This document shows, in pieces, positions 35,670 to 45,387 of a DNA stretch of 45,457 bases (its first letter is position 1; each line of letters opens with the position of its first letter). The notes under the pieces are model-generated. The model was given only the letters and a program-made list of their open reading frames with translations. It searched no databases and had not been told where the DNA came from. This DNA is from CAZMSD01 sp964568855 (GTDB lineage: Bacteria > CAIWAD01), in NCBI GenBank assembly GCA_964568855.1, contig CAZMSD010000037.1:1-45457 (forward strand), written 5' to 3'. The position numbers and the translations under genes were made by a program.

Positions 35670-38480
35670 TCAGTCGATCACGTCCTGGATCTTGGGCGTG
35701 TAGAACAGGTAGAACACGCCGCTCATCAATCCCAGGGAGCCCCGGCCGTTGAATCCGATGTCGATGGTCGCCCCGCGCTCGACCAGGTGCAGCGGCAGCG
35801 TATTGAAGGCCGTGCGGAAATTCGTGTAGTACGGATTGATGCCGAAGCCGCCGAAGGTGGCCTCGTAGGCCAGGTTCTCCGTGAAGCACATGACGGGCTT
35901 GCGGTGCTTCTCCAGCACCGGCTGCCAGAGCGCGTCAACGTGCACGGTGTCGCCCGGCTGCCAGTAATCGGCCGGATCCTGGAGGGTCTGGTGGTTGACG
36001 TAGATGAACAACCTCTGGTTGACGCCCTCCACGGCCTTGGCGATTACTTGGGGATTGCCCCACATGCTGTCCGGCCGCGAGACGTTGTACACGTCGTAGG
36101 CCTCGAAAATCGTGATGTCCCAGTAGTTCATGGGAATGATCTTCAGCCAGCATCCGTCGGGACCCGGATCCGTATTCAGGTTCTCGAACCAGGGATCCTG
36201 CGCAGGGTAGTTGGTGTCGTCGGTGGTGTGGAAGATCGGCGGCAACTCGTCCTCGGTGGCCACTGCGAAGAAGTCGAAGGTGGTCTCGGGATCCAGCCCC
36301 GCCGAGTAGCTGTTGTAGGTGTAGAAAGCCGTGGCGCCGGCGCTCTCGTTGAGGGCCAGGGCTTCGATGTAGATCAGGCTGCTGTCCGGAGCCGGGCGGC
36401 GAGGATCGGGCGCCGTCAGCGAGTCGCCGTCGTCGTAGCGACCATTGTAGCTGGCGTTCTGGCGCAGCGCGGCGATCATCGCCGGGTCGATGCGCAGGGT
36501 GTCCATGTCGTCGAATTCCGGCAGGCCCGAAAGGATGGCGTCGGCACGCTGGTTGAAGAAGGTCTGGATGATGTCCACGTAGACCGAGGACACGCCCATG
36601 TAGTTCGACAGGAAGTCTCCCGCCCGCTCGGCGATGGAGCCGTCGGTCAGCGTGGTGTTCTCATTGGGACTGTAGTAGAAGGTGCCCGCCAGGCTGGAGA
36701 AACCGGTCCAGAACAGGGCTCCGCCCATGTCCAGGTAGTCCATGGCCATGCCCTTGAAGGGCAGCCGGATCTGCGCCCCGGCGCCGCTGCCCGCGCCCTG
36801 GGCCCACTTGTCGTCCACGCAGAGGATGGCCTTGTAGGCGGAAAGCACTGAGAAAGGCAGCAGGTAGGGATACTCGGCGTCGGCGCCGATCTGCCAGTAG
36901 CGGCAGCTGTAATCTTCGCCTTCGGCGACTTCGTCCATCCAGATCACCGAGTCGCTTTCCACTTCCAGGGCGAAGGACTTGGCGATGGGCAGACTCTCCT
37001 CCACCAGCTCGCGGTAGTACTGCGCGTGGTCCACGTCGTCCATTCCCAGGTAGGCGGCCGAGTTCTGCTGGGTGAAATTGATCAGCAGCAGGTCCCGGTC
37101 CAGGGTCACTTCCTGCACGTGGAAACGCATCCAGGCCGGGCCGGGACTCCGCTCGTAGCCGTCGTCCCGGCTGTAGACCGTGAGCTGGTAGGAGCCCGTG
37201 GGCAGGTTGAAGAGCTCGACCTGGGTGCGGTCGGTCCAGACCTCGTCCACGAATTCGTAGGTGTCGTAGTCCACCATGTTGCCGTTGTCCAGGCCCACCC
37301 GGTAGCTCTCGTCCAGGTCGAAGACCGAGGTGCCCGGCTCGACGTTCACATAGTTGGAGTCGGGATTCATCCAGACCTCCACCGAGTCCTCGGGGATGCG
37401 GTGCAGGTTGTACTGGAACTGCAGCGGCACCCGGGTGATGGAGAGGAAATCGGGAATATCGTCGTCGTCCGGGTCGTCGCCCGAAACGAGGAAGCGCACA
37501 CCGTTCCAGTTCTGCAGCGGTTCACGATAGATGGGGATCTCGTAGATCGAACCCAGGTTCTCTTCAAGCTCGTAGATCGTGGAGAAATCGACTTCCACGT
37601 CCGACCAGGTCACCACGTGCCTGGTGTATTCCTGCGGCTGGCTGTTGAGCGTATAGCCGTCCTTGTGATACGAGAGCCTGGGCGTGTTGGGCGCGCGGTT
37701 GCTGCGGTTGAAGACCCGCATGGCCGGTTCGCTCACCAGGCCGTCGTTGTCCACCGCCTGCACGAAGAGCACGTGCTTCTGGATCAGCCCCAGCTCGGTG
37801 GTCAGGTTCACCGTGGCCTGGGTGTTGAGCGTGGTGATCCATTCGAGGGTCGGATCGTCGGCCAGCACCCGATCGATGAAGGCCGCCAGCGAGTCCTCCT
37901 CCTCATAACTGTGGTCGATGAAGCGGTACTGCTCGACGAAGCCGTCGGGATCGCTGCCGCGCCAGAAGACCATGGGCGCGTAGGAATAAATCGGGCGGTA
38001 CTCGAAGACTCCCTCCAGGCGGTAGAAGCGACCGAACTGCCAGCGGAAATCCTCGGTATGCTTGATGTGCAGGTAGCGTCCGATGTTCTCGTCCAGCCGG
38101 TAGTTCTCCTCGGGCACGTCCTGAATGTATTCGAGGTCGCCCTCTTCGTTGGGCGCCCACTCGGCGATACTTTCGATGCTCAGCAGCTGGAAGTACTGGT
38201 AGCGGATCAGCTCGTACGTGGCTTCGACGGTCCCGGAGGTATCGCTGGGGAACTGGCCTTCCTCCGATTCCTCGAAGCCCAGCAGGCTGTCGATGAAGGT
38301 GAAGGAGTAATCCGGGATTTCGTAGACCTGGGCCACGCTGTCGGCGTCCTGCTGGTTGTTGACGAAGGAGACGCTGGGCGCCAGGTTGCTCAGGAAATCC
38401 CCGCTGATGGAGCTGCAGCCCCAGACCAGCAGCAGGATTCCGAGGGCGGCGCCAAACTGGATCGTTCTCATCTTCAGCAT
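35670..38480 (-). CDS. Large lipoprotein with 'GSDPDG' beta-sandwich domain
   Basis: 936 residues. ATG 38480 is preferred over ATG 38486: AGGAGG lies 7 bases before the former but only 1 before the latter. The signal sequence ends in LLLVWGC, so Cys is probably lipidated. An N-terminal half has FWRGSDPDGFVEQYRFIDHS and later LFVQAVDNDGLVSEP and NRAPNTPRLSY, the pattern of Fn3-like modules common in exported proteins of uncultured FCB phyla. The C-terminal half (about 490-930) looks like a globular domain with a Rossmann-like start (RDLLLINFTQQNSAAYLG, a 'DYRELVEESL'-like helix) and is not assigned. It overlaps the region right after the PorV gene stop. Function unknown; probably surface or periplasmic. 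Confidence 0.8.
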   Translation of the reverse strand: MLKMRTIQFGAALGILLLVWGCSSISGDFLSNLAPSVSFVNNQQDADSVAQVYEIPDYSFTFIDSLLGFEESEEGQFPSDTSGTVEATYELIRYQYFQLLSIESIAEWAPNEEGDLEYIQDVPEENYRLDENIGRYLHIKHTEDFRWQFGRFYRLEGVFEYRPIYSYAPMVFWRGSDPDGFVEQYRFIDHSYEEEDSLAAFIDRVLADDPTLEWITTLNTQATVNLTTELGLIQKHVLFVQAVDNDGLVSEPAMRVFNRSNRAPNTPRLSYHKDGYTLNSQPQEYTRHVVTWSDVEVDFSTIYELEENLGSIYEIPIYREPLQNWNGVRFLVSGDDPDDDDIPDFLSITRVPLQFQYNLHRIPEDSVEVWMNPDSNYVNVEPGTSVFDLDESYRVGLDNGNMVDYDTYEFVDEVWTDRTQVELFNLPTGSYQLTVYSRDDGYERSPGPAWMRFHVQEVTLDRDLLLINFTQQNSAAYLGMDDVDHAQYYRELVEESLPIAKSFALEVESDSVIWMDEVAEGEDYSCRYWQIGADAEYPYLLPFSVLSAYKAILCVDDKWAQGAGSGAGAQIRLPFKGMAMDYLDMGGALFWTGFSSLAGTFYYSPNENTTLTDGSIAERAGDFLSNYMGVSSVYVDIIQTFFNQRADAILSGLPEFDDMDTLRIDPAMIAALRQNASYNGRYDDGDSLTAPDPRRPAPDSSLIYIEALALNESAGATAFYTYNSYSAGLDPETTFDFFAVATEDELPPIFHTTDDTNYPAQDPWFENLNTDPGPDGCWLKIIPMNYWDITIFEAYDVYNVSRPDSMWGNPQVIAKAVEGVNQRLFIYVNHQTLQDPADYWQPGDTVHVDALWQPVLEKHRKPVMCFTENLAYEATFGGFGINPYYTNFRTAFNTLPLHLVERGATIDIGFNGRGSLGLMSGVFYLFYTPKIQDVID

Positions 38481-38491
38481 GTCCATTCCTC

Positions 38492-39499
38492 CTAGCGCCA
38501 CGTGGAAAAGGTGACCATCTGCAAGCTCCCCAGGTACTCGTTGGGCAGGAAGGCGTAATCCAGGGCGGCGTCGAAACCAGCGAATTCGAATTGGAAGCCA
38601 ACGCCGGCGCTGAAGCCGTCAAGGGAAAGCAGCGGCTTCTCCAGGAAGGGATCGAGGCCGGGATCCACCACGTAGTCGTTCCATTCATCGCGTTTGATGC
38701 CGTTGATCTGCTTGCCCAGTCGCAGGAAGAAGCGGTCGTGGAAACCGTATTCCAGTCCGAGGTCCACCTGCTCCACGTTATCCGAGGGATGCCCGAACTC
38801 GAAGGCGCCCACCAGGAAATGTTCATCGCCGGCGGCTCCGATCAGGTCCAGGGAGACGCCGAACTTGAAGTTGATGGGCAGCCGGTAGGTCTTCTCGATG
38901 AACTTCGGCTCCGAACCGAAATTCGAGATGATCATGGCAATGCGCAGGCTGCGCCAGCCCGTGTCGTAGTAGGTGCCCACGTCCGCGGCCCAGCCCGTGG
39001 CGTCGAATTCCATGGTGCTCTCGTTGATCATCTTGAGCGTCAGGCCGGTGGAGAACTTGTTGGTCAGACGCTTGGCCACCGTGACGCCCACCGCCATGTC
39101 CACCCAGTTGAATTCGCGACCGGTGCCGGTGGGTGCCAGCGGCGTGGTCTCCTCCATCATGCCCGAGTTGAGGTAGGTCAGAGAAGCGCCCACGGTCATG
39201 CCCAGTTCGGGATATCCCCGGGCCGCGCCGAGCCACATGTTGTAGACGCCCACCGGGAGACTGAAGTAGGACACGGCGGCGTGCTGCCCTTCCAGCAGGG
39301 TCAATCCCGCCGGGTTGTAATACAGGGCGGAGACATCGTCCGCCAGGGGCAGCAGGGCATCCGCCATGGCCAGTCCGCGCGCCGTAGCGCCGAGCTTGAG
39401 GAACTGCCCGCCCGCCGTGCCGGCCTTGTTCTGGGCCAGGCCGGCCTGGGTCAGGATCAAGCCCAGGGCAAACACCAGGATCGATTTCACGATACGCAT
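38492..39499 (-). CDS. PorV/PorQ-family outer-membrane barrel
   Basis: 335 residues. ATG 39499 has GGAGG 5 bases upstream and starts a signal peptide (VKSILVFALGLILTQAGLA). The family start GGQFLKLGATARGLAMADA and the motif ALYYNPAGL are clear, followed by alternating amphipathic strands to the end. PorV-type FadL-like barrels serve as shuttle or surface-anchoring components of type IX secretion in Bacteroidota. Here it lies directly between a protein with a sorting-type tail and a large lipoprotein, which suggests it helps export or anchor them. The open frame runs upstream to 39823 inside the preceding gene, but only in shadow. Confidence 0.88.
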   Translation of the reverse strand: MRIVKSILVFALGLILTQAGLAQNKAGTAGGQFLKLGATARGLAMADALLPLADDVSALYYNPAGLTLLEGQHAAVSYFSLPVGVYNMWLGAARGYPELGMTVGASLTYLNSGMMEETTPLAPTGTGREFNWVDMAVGVTVAKRLTNKFSTGLTLKMINESTMEFDATGWAADVGTYYDTGWRSLRIAMIISNFGSEPKFIEKTYRLPINFKFGVSLDLIGAAGDEHFLVGAFEFGHPSDNVEQVDLGLEYGFHDRFFLRLGKQINGIKRDEWNDYVVDPGLDPFLEKPLLSLDGFSAGVGFQFEFAGFDAALDYAFLPNEYLGSLQMVTFSTWR

Positions 39500-39516
39500 C
39501 GGATCCTCCGGAGGAC

Positions 39517-42500
39517 TTACTTGATGATCACGAACTTCCCGGTGGAGATCTGGCCGTTGTTCTGCGGCGTCAGATCTTCCACGCTGAACAGGTACAGGCC
39601 GCTGGCCACCTGGAGGAAATTGCGGGTGTTCAGGTCCCAGGACTCGGAATAAAGGGAGCCCCAGCGGGAATTGTCGCCGTCCACGTTGTGCGGCAGGATC
39701 TGCACCAGGTCGCCGGCCACGGTGAAAATGCGGATCAGGCAATTCTCTGGCAGGTTGAAGAACTCGATCCGCCGGTCCTGCTGGGGATAGAACTCCAGGG
39801 TGCCGTCGTCCTGGTTCTCCCACTGCAGGCCCTGCGGGCTGTTCTTGTACTCGTAGGCCTGGGTGTAGTCGTGGTCCACCCGGTAGGGATTGGGCACCAC
39901 CTTCACCTCGCGCCCCGGAACCCCGCTGGGCGCCTGCCGGATCGAGTTGCAGCTCTGCGCCGTCTCCAGGGGCTCCGTGCCCGTCTGGTAGTCGCCGAAG
40001 TCATAGGCCGTGACCGCGTAATACCGCGGGAACAGGCTGTGCACGCCCGTCACCCGGTAGCGGAACTCCACGTCGTAGTCGCCGGCGTCCCAGACGTTGT
40101 TGTAGACTCCGCCGTCCTGCTCGTCGAAGAAACGCTCGCCCAGCACCGGGATCTGCGGCATGTCCGTGCCGTCGGGCAGGTAGAGCTGACCGCTGGCCGG
40201 ATTGTCCTCGTCGCCGCCGTCCTGGATCAACTGGCTGCCGTCGGGCAGGTAGTACTCGTAGCTGCCGCCCAGGTCGCGCACGGCCACCGAGGACACGATG
40301 GCGCCGATCTGCTCGTTGTAGCCAGAGCCCTCGTCGATCCACTGGTCTTCGTTGACGTCCAGGACGAAAGCCTCGTCCGGTTCGCCCAGGGGAGTGGCGA
40401 TCGCCGCGAAACCCGAGTTGTTGCCCACCGGCTGCCGCTCCCAGCCCAGGTTCATTTCGCGCGCGGGCAGGGAGCCCAGCGGGCCGGGATCGGGCAGGGT
40501 GCGCAGGGCGCTCTCCACGTCGTAATACGCGTAGTTCACGTTGTCGTACTCGGACAGGAGACTGTATTCCGTGTCCAGGTTGGTGTTGCCCACCCAGACG
40601 CGGAAACCCTCGAAGTCCTGCACGTGGCTGAAGGGATCGCGGTACTCGCGGCTCATCGCGTTGCGGGTCCAGACCAGTTCCACGTAGTCCGGCCCCGTCT
40701 CCACGTGCATGTCGGGACAGGGCGGCGGCGGCGGGCCCTGGAAGTCGGGAATGCCGTCGCCCAGGTCGAGGAAGCCGTTGTTGTTGAAGTGGCCGATGTA
40801 CCAGTCGTCCCAGTCGGTGCCGTGGGTCGAGAACTTGGGGCCGGCGTAGATCATGAAGGAATCTTCGCGCATTTCCTGCACGCCGCGGGCGTAGAGGAAG
40901 GTCCACAGGAAGTCGTCCTCCATCACCACCTCGCCCCACAGCTCCGAGTAGGCGCTGTCCAGCAGGCCGTTGCCCTCGGTCCCGTCCTCGTCGGGGCCGG
41001 TGTAGATCGCCGGGCTGCCGTCCGGCAGGTAGATCACGGAACCGAAATACTTGACCGTGTCGCCGAGGTTGGGCGCCCAGAGGCCGTCGACTCCCACGTC
41101 CTCGCCGCCCCAGCCGTCGCCGTAGTCGTACCAGCCGTCGCCGTCCACGTCGTAGATCGGCGTGTCGTACATCTCGTTGTCGTAGACCCGCTGGGCCCAG
41201 ATGGCGTTGAAGTCGAAGTCCGTCCAGTCGAACCTGTCGCCGTCGATGCGGCTGGTGGCCAGGTCGCCGGTGATGTTGGTCTGCGGGTTCGAGCGGTCGT
41301 GCAGGTTCTCGCCGGCCACCACGGCCACCGTCATGATGAAGCTCTCGCCCGGGTTCAGGCGGTAGACGTTGATGCCCTCCGCGTCGGTGTAGTCGAAGAC
41401 GCCCATGGGCCCCCAGGACAGCAGGTAGCGCGTGTCGTCGCCGCCCAGGTTGACCGTCTCGTTGGGGCCGGGCATCAGCCATTCCATTTCCTGTTCGAAG
41501 AAAGGACTGTACTGGGCCGGAGGCGGATCCGCCGGGTCGATCTCGTACATGTCCGGATCGAACTCGTGGTTGGACATCACCTGGTACTTGTGGATGTCGG
41601 CCTCGGGTGTGCCCAGGGTCTGGGTCCAGATCATCTCGTACTCGGGATTCTGGCCCCAGAACTGCCAGGCCGGACCGTAATCCTGCCCTGGCGATGAATT
41701 GGAGTTCCACCAGTTGAAGGTGGTCTCGAGCATGGGATTGGGCGCCCGCAGCACGCGCGTACCCATGACGTGGGGGCAGGTGAAATTGGTGCCCACGAAC
41801 TCGGTGTGCGGCCGCCCGTCGTTGTCGGCGATGTAGGCCGCGTTGATCTCGACCCGCTGCTGGCTCACCGTGTCGTAGGCCTCGGGTCGGAAGCCGCAGA
41901 AGTCGTCGGTGTGATGCTCGGCCTCGTCCTGGTGACCGATGTCGGCGTCCACGTAGAGACCCACGTAGAGGTTCTTGAGAAACTTCGAACCGATGTTGGA
42001 GATCTTGAAGTCGACGATGATGAAATCCTGGGCGTAGCTGTAGGACCAGGAGTGGCTGATCTGCTCGATCATGATCCCCAGCGGGATGTGGTTCCGGTCC
42101 TCGGGATCCACGCGGTAGCCCACGGGAAAACTCACCAGGGTGTCCGTGTAGACGGCGTGGAAGTCCTGCTCGGAGACCGCCAGGCTGTCGTAGACGCTCT
42201 CGCCCGAGTAGCAGCTCAGCGCCGTCTTGCGCAGGGAGGCCTCCTGGATCCGGGCCGGATCGTTGCAGGTGGGGTAGAGTTCGTTGACGTCGGCGTTCCA
42301 GCCCTCGGAACCGAAGGAGACGCGCATGGTCTCGTTGCCCGTCTCGTCGACGATCAGCGCACCGATCCACAACGATCCCTGGTAGAGATACTGCTGGCCG
42401 CTGCCGCCCGGGTACTCGCACTGCGGCGCCCAGATTCCGGGCAGACAGGGATCGTCCACCGCCGAGGATCGCGACTGGTCGTCGTTGCCGAACCAGCCCA

Positions 42501-42696
42501 TGTTGGTGAAGTTCATGTAGATCTTGCCGACGCGGTGCACCCGGTTGTCCAGATTGGGGATGCAGATATCGGTCCGGCGATCGCCATCGTTCTTGTCCAC
42601 CGTGTGCGGCTCGGGATCCGCGCTGATTCCGAGGGCGCCGCCGGCACAGAACAGGCATAGGAACAGTGCCGACAGCGCTTTGCTGGACTTGGTCAT
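39517..42696 (-). CDS. Large secreted protein with type A sorting-like tail
   Basis: 1059 residues with a signal peptide (SKALSALFLCLFCAGGALG). The body is rich in Asp, Tyr and Trp and in beta-strand patterns, including YPGGSGQQYLYQGSLWIGALI and several 'DLGD'-type acidic loops that may bind calcium. The last 110 residues (VKVVPNPYRVDHDY... IEFFNLPENCLIRIFTVAGDLVQIL... GLYLFSVED... GKFVIIK) are a sorting/FlgD-like tail. GGAGGAG stands 8 bases ahead of ATG 42696. It is followed by the PorV gene after 17 bases, a pairing often seen for cargo and shuttle. The body matches a recurrent uncharacterised family in these phyla; I cannot name a function. Confidence 0.85.
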   Translation of the reverse strand: MTKSSKALSALFLCLFCAGGALGISADPEPHTVDKNDGDRRTDICIPNLDNRVHRVGKIYMNFTNMGWFGNDDQSRSSAVDDPCLPGIWAPQCEYPGGSGQQYLYQGSLWIGALIVDETGNETMRVSFGSEGWNADVNELYPTCNDPARIQEASLRKTALSCYSGESVYDSLAVSEQDFHAVYTDTLVSFPVGYRVDPEDRNHIPLGIMIEQISHSWSYSYAQDFIIVDFKISNIGSKFLKNLYVGLYVDADIGHQDEAEHHTDDFCGFRPEAYDTVSQQRVEINAAYIADNDGRPHTEFVGTNFTCPHVMGTRVLRAPNPMLETTFNWWNSNSSPGQDYGPAWQFWGQNPEYEMIWTQTLGTPEADIHKYQVMSNHEFDPDMYEIDPADPPPAQYSPFFEQEMEWLMPGPNETVNLGGDDTRYLLSWGPMGVFDYTDAEGINVYRLNPGESFIMTVAVVAGENLHDRSNPQTNITGDLATSRIDGDRFDWTDFDFNAIWAQRVYDNEMYDTPIYDVDGDGWYDYGDGWGGEDVGVDGLWAPNLGDTVKYFGSVIYLPDGSPAIYTGPDEDGTEGNGLLDSAYSELWGEVVMEDDFLWTFLYARGVQEMREDSFMIYAGPKFSTHGTDWDDWYIGHFNNNGFLDLGDGIPDFQGPPPPPCPDMHVETGPDYVELVWTRNAMSREYRDPFSHVQDFEGFRVWVGNTNLDTEYSLLSEYDNVNYAYYDVESALRTLPDPGPLGSLPAREMNLGWERQPVGNNSGFAAIATPLGEPDEAFVLDVNEDQWIDEGSGYNEQIGAIVSSVAVRDLGGSYEYYLPDGSQLIQDGGDEDNPASGQLYLPDGTDMPQIPVLGERFFDEQDGGVYNNVWDAGDYDVEFRYRVTGVHSLFPRYYAVTAYDFGDYQTGTEPLETAQSCNSIRQAPSGVPGREVKVVPNPYRVDHDYTQAYEYKNSPQGLQWENQDDGTLEFYPQQDRRIEFFNLPENCLIRIFTVAGDLVQILPHNVDGDNSRWGSLYSESWDLNTRNFLQVASGLYLFSVEDLTPQNNGQISTGKFVIIK

Positions 42697-42748
42697 CTGT
42701 GACTCCTCCGAGTTCGCCGCGTTGATCCTGGCGGATCTATGCTGCAGG

Positions 42749-42774
42749 CGGCAGGCCGCGTGGACGGCCCGCCG
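42749..42774 (-). repeat. Hairpin between two surface-protein genes
   Basis: Arms 42749-42758 and 42765-42774 pair over 10 bases (one G-U) around a 6-base loop. It starts 4 bases after the stop of the beta-helix lipoprotein gene and ends about 52 before the next start. No T tract follows. It may set the relative amounts of the two messages. Confidence 0.4.
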
Positions 42775-42777
42775 GCG

Positions 42778-45375
42778 TTATTCCTCGAGCACGCTGAAGG
42801 TGAAGGTCTCGCTGTCCGTCTGCGGATCCAGTTCATCTTCGTCCGAGACGGTGACCATCACGTCCACTTCGCCCACCCAGTCCACTTCAGGGGTCAAGGT
42901 CAGGCTGGAACCGCTGATGTCGGCGGTCACCCGGCCGTAGTCGTCTTCCCGCAGGAAGAAGAGCTCCGCGCTGAAGTCGAAGCTGGTGTTGTCGATGTCC
43001 GTGGCTTCCAGGTCGATATCCAGGTCGATTTCGCCCAGCAGGATCGAATGGTCGCCGATGGGTGAAAGCACCGGCGGATCGTTCACCGGCACCACTGTGC
43101 AGACGAAGGTTTCGGCGTCGCCGCCCACCCCGTCGCTCATGGTCACGGTCAGGACGGCGGATCCGTTCCAGTTGGGCACGGGCGTCAGGATCAGCAGGTC
43201 ATCCTCCAGCAGCACTTCGATGCTGTCAGTATCACAGACCACTTCGTAGCTGAAAACCGGATCTTCTTCGTAGCTGATGGCGCCCAGCAGGACCTCGAAC
43301 TGCCCGTCCTCGAGCACGTCGATGTCGCCGATGGAGGCCAGCATGGGTCCCGGGTTGTCGACCGCACCGCCTTCGCCCGCCCAGCCCACGGCATGCATCA
43401 CGCCGCCGTTCTCGCAGTCGGGAATCTCCTCGTCGAACTGGTAATCGCCCGGCAGGCTCACATCAGTGTATTCGTTGCAGTCCCCGATGGTCCAGTTTCC
43501 TGGAAACGCGGCCGCGTCTTCGCCGCCGTTGCCCGAGAACCAGTTGACGTTGATGGTGGGGTTGTTGGCGTCGTTGACGGCGCCGATGGTGTTGCCCACG
43601 ATCCCCGTGGCGATGTCGCTGTCGTAGTAATCGTTGTCGGCGATCAGGTTGTAGCGGATCTCCGGATCGGAGTTGTCGCTCAGCTTGATGCCGCCGTAAA
43701 GGTTGTCCACGATGGTGTTCTGGATTACCTGGGCGTCCAGGGAGGCCTGCAGCTTGACGCCGTACTGGCTGCCGCCGGCGATCAGGTTGTTCTCCACCTG
43801 CGCGAAGTAACCGGTGTTATAAAGGAACACACCGTAGGATCCGCATCCAAGAATGGTGCTGGTGGCGATTTTCCCGCGGGCCCCGTCGGCCAGATAGAAA
43901 GCCGAGAGACCGATGCCTTCGAAGTTGCAGCCCTCGACGTAGGCCAGGGCGCCTGCTCCGTGCGCGGAAACGCCGTGGTTGTTGCCGTCGAAGAAGTCGC
44001 AGTCGTAGACTTCGCAGATGGCGCCGTCCCGCAGCTCGAGCATGCCGCCCGCGTTGATCCAGTCCTGGCCGCTGAAGCTGGATTCGCTGCCCTGCCGGAA
44101 GGTGCAGTTCTCGATCAGGGCCGTCCCGCCTGCGTGGCCCAGTACGCGGAGGCTTTTCCAGGCGGCCAGGAAGTCGCGGTCCGCAGTCGGGCCGAAGCTG
44201 GAACCCTGCACTGTCAGGCCGCCGTCGAAATCCATGCCGTAGTACCCGGCGAATTCCACGGTGGCGTTGGTGATACTCACGGGATCGTGGCTGAAGGCGT
44301 CACAGGTCACCGTGTAGGTGGCCCCGCTCAGGTCGGTGACCTTGAGCCGCTTGCGCAGCTCGTTCTCCGCTTCGACGTAGAGGATTGGACCCACGTCGGC
44401 GCGGTAGGGGCCGTCGAAGTCGAAGGCGGCCTGGATGCAGGGGCTGCAGGAATTGAAGGACTGGAAATCGGCGCTGAGCTCGTCGAAGAAGGCGTCCTCG
44501 ATGGAATTCCCGTAGTAATCCACCTTGTCGTTGTTCGAGTTGCGCCTATAGAGGTTGCTGCCCTCTTCCTCCCCCAGCACGTCCACGCCGAAGGCCAGGG
44601 TGTCGTTGACCAGCGTGTCGCCGGCCACGTACAAGGGCCACTGCATCGCAGAAAAGGTGCCCGTGTAGCGGATAGGCAGCGAGCTGTTGGCGGAGAAGTT
44701 GTTGTGCACGATCAGGCTGTCGCTGATCCAGTCGATGACCTCGGTATTGCCCACGTGCGAGGTATCGAAGCTGAGACCGGAACCATCGTTCTCGTAGACG
44801 ATGTTGGAGTGCAGAACGGGCAGCGCGCCGTGCCTCAGGCTGAGGCCGTTGTACTGGTTCAGGTAGATCAGGCAGTGCTCGATGGTGGGGCTGGCGTCAT
44901 CGATGACGATGGCCGCGTTCTTCTCGGGATCCAGGTTGTTGAACTTGGAGCCGTAGGCCACCATGCAATAGCTCAAGTGCGATGTGGAGTCGCTGCCGGC
45001 GCGGAAAACGATACCCTGCCACAGGCCGTAGTCCTCGTGGACCGAGTGCCCCATGAAGCGGATGTTGTTCCCCAGCTCGCCTACCGCCAGCAGCTTGCCC
45101 TCAACGTAGATCGAGGCTTCGGGCCCCATGTGAACGTCCACGCCCGCCACGATGGTGAGGGTCTCGTCCGCGGGAATGGTGAGGTCCTGCGGAACGTAGT
45201 ACGGCGAGCCCTCCGGGGTCCAAATCCAGCCTTCGCTGACCAGCGTGTCCGCCACTTCCGTGGTGAAGGGCCGCACTACCTCTTCCTCCTCGCGATCGGA
45301 GGTGGTGCTGCCCTGGTCGCAGGCCAGAAAGGCCGCCGTCAGGCCGAACAGCGGCCAGATCAGGTATTTCTTCAT
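42778..45375 (-). CDS. Beta-helix lipoprotein with cadherin-like C-terminal repeats
   Basis: 865 residues. The signal sequence ends in FLACDQG, a lipobox-like site. Residues about 60-690 show right-handed parallel beta-helix spacing (NAAIVIDDASPTIEHCLIY, VIQNTIVDNLYGGIKL, SDPEIRYNLIADN). Two Ig/cadherin-like repeats of the tandem-95 type follow from about 690 to the end (PMLASIGDIDVLEDG, VNDPPVLSPIGDHSILLGE). Such proteins often bind or cleave polysaccharide, but no catalytic set can be seen. It follows the TonB-receptor-like gene by 12 bases and precedes the tailed secreted protein by about 80. A polysaccharide-related surface role is inference. Confidence 0.83.
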   Translation of the reverse strand: MKKYLIWPLFGLTAAFLACDQGSTTSDREEEEVVRPFTTEVADTLVSEGWIWTPEGSPYYVPQDLTIPADETLTIVAGVDVHMGPEASIYVEGKLLAVGELGNNIRFMGHSVHEDYGLWQGIVFRAGSDSTSHLSYCMVAYGSKFNNLDPEKNAAIVIDDASPTIEHCLIYLNQYNGLSLRHGALPVLHSNIVYENDGSGLSFDTSHVGNTEVIDWISDSLIVHNNFSANSSLPIRYTGTFSAMQWPLYVAGDTLVNDTLAFGVDVLGEEEGSNLYRRNSNNDKVDYYGNSIEDAFFDELSADFQSFNSCSPCIQAAFDFDGPYRADVGPILYVEAENELRKRLKVTDLSGATYTVTCDAFSHDPVSITNATVEFAGYYGMDFDGGLTVQGSSFGPTADRDFLAAWKSLRVLGHAGGTALIENCTFRQGSESSFSGQDWINAGGMLELRDGAICEVYDCDFFDGNNHGVSAHGAGALAYVEGCNFEGIGLSAFYLADGARGKIATSTILGCGSYGVFLYNTGYFAQVENNLIAGGSQYGVKLQASLDAQVIQNTIVDNLYGGIKLSDNSDPEIRYNLIADNDYYDSDIATGIVGNTIGAVNDANNPTINVNWFSGNGGEDAAAFPGNWTIGDCNEYTDVSLPGDYQFDEEIPDCENGGVMHAVGWAGEGGAVDNPGPMLASIGDIDVLEDGQFEVLLGAISYEEDPVFSYEVVCDTDSIEVLLEDDLLILTPVPNWNGSAVLTVTMSDGVGGDAETFVCTVVPVNDPPVLSPIGDHSILLGEIDLDIDLEATDIDNTSFDFSAELFFLREDDYGRVTADISGSSLTLTPEVDWVGEVDVMVTVSDEDELDPQTDSETFTFSVLEE

Positions 45376-45387
45376 TCTCGCGCCCCG

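Noticed and set aside
40001..42658. Second long open frame on the same strand within the tailed secreted protein gene
   Set aside because: Arg/Gly/Pro-rich with no fold-like pattern; the accepted frame has signal peptide, ribosome binding site and sorting tail.
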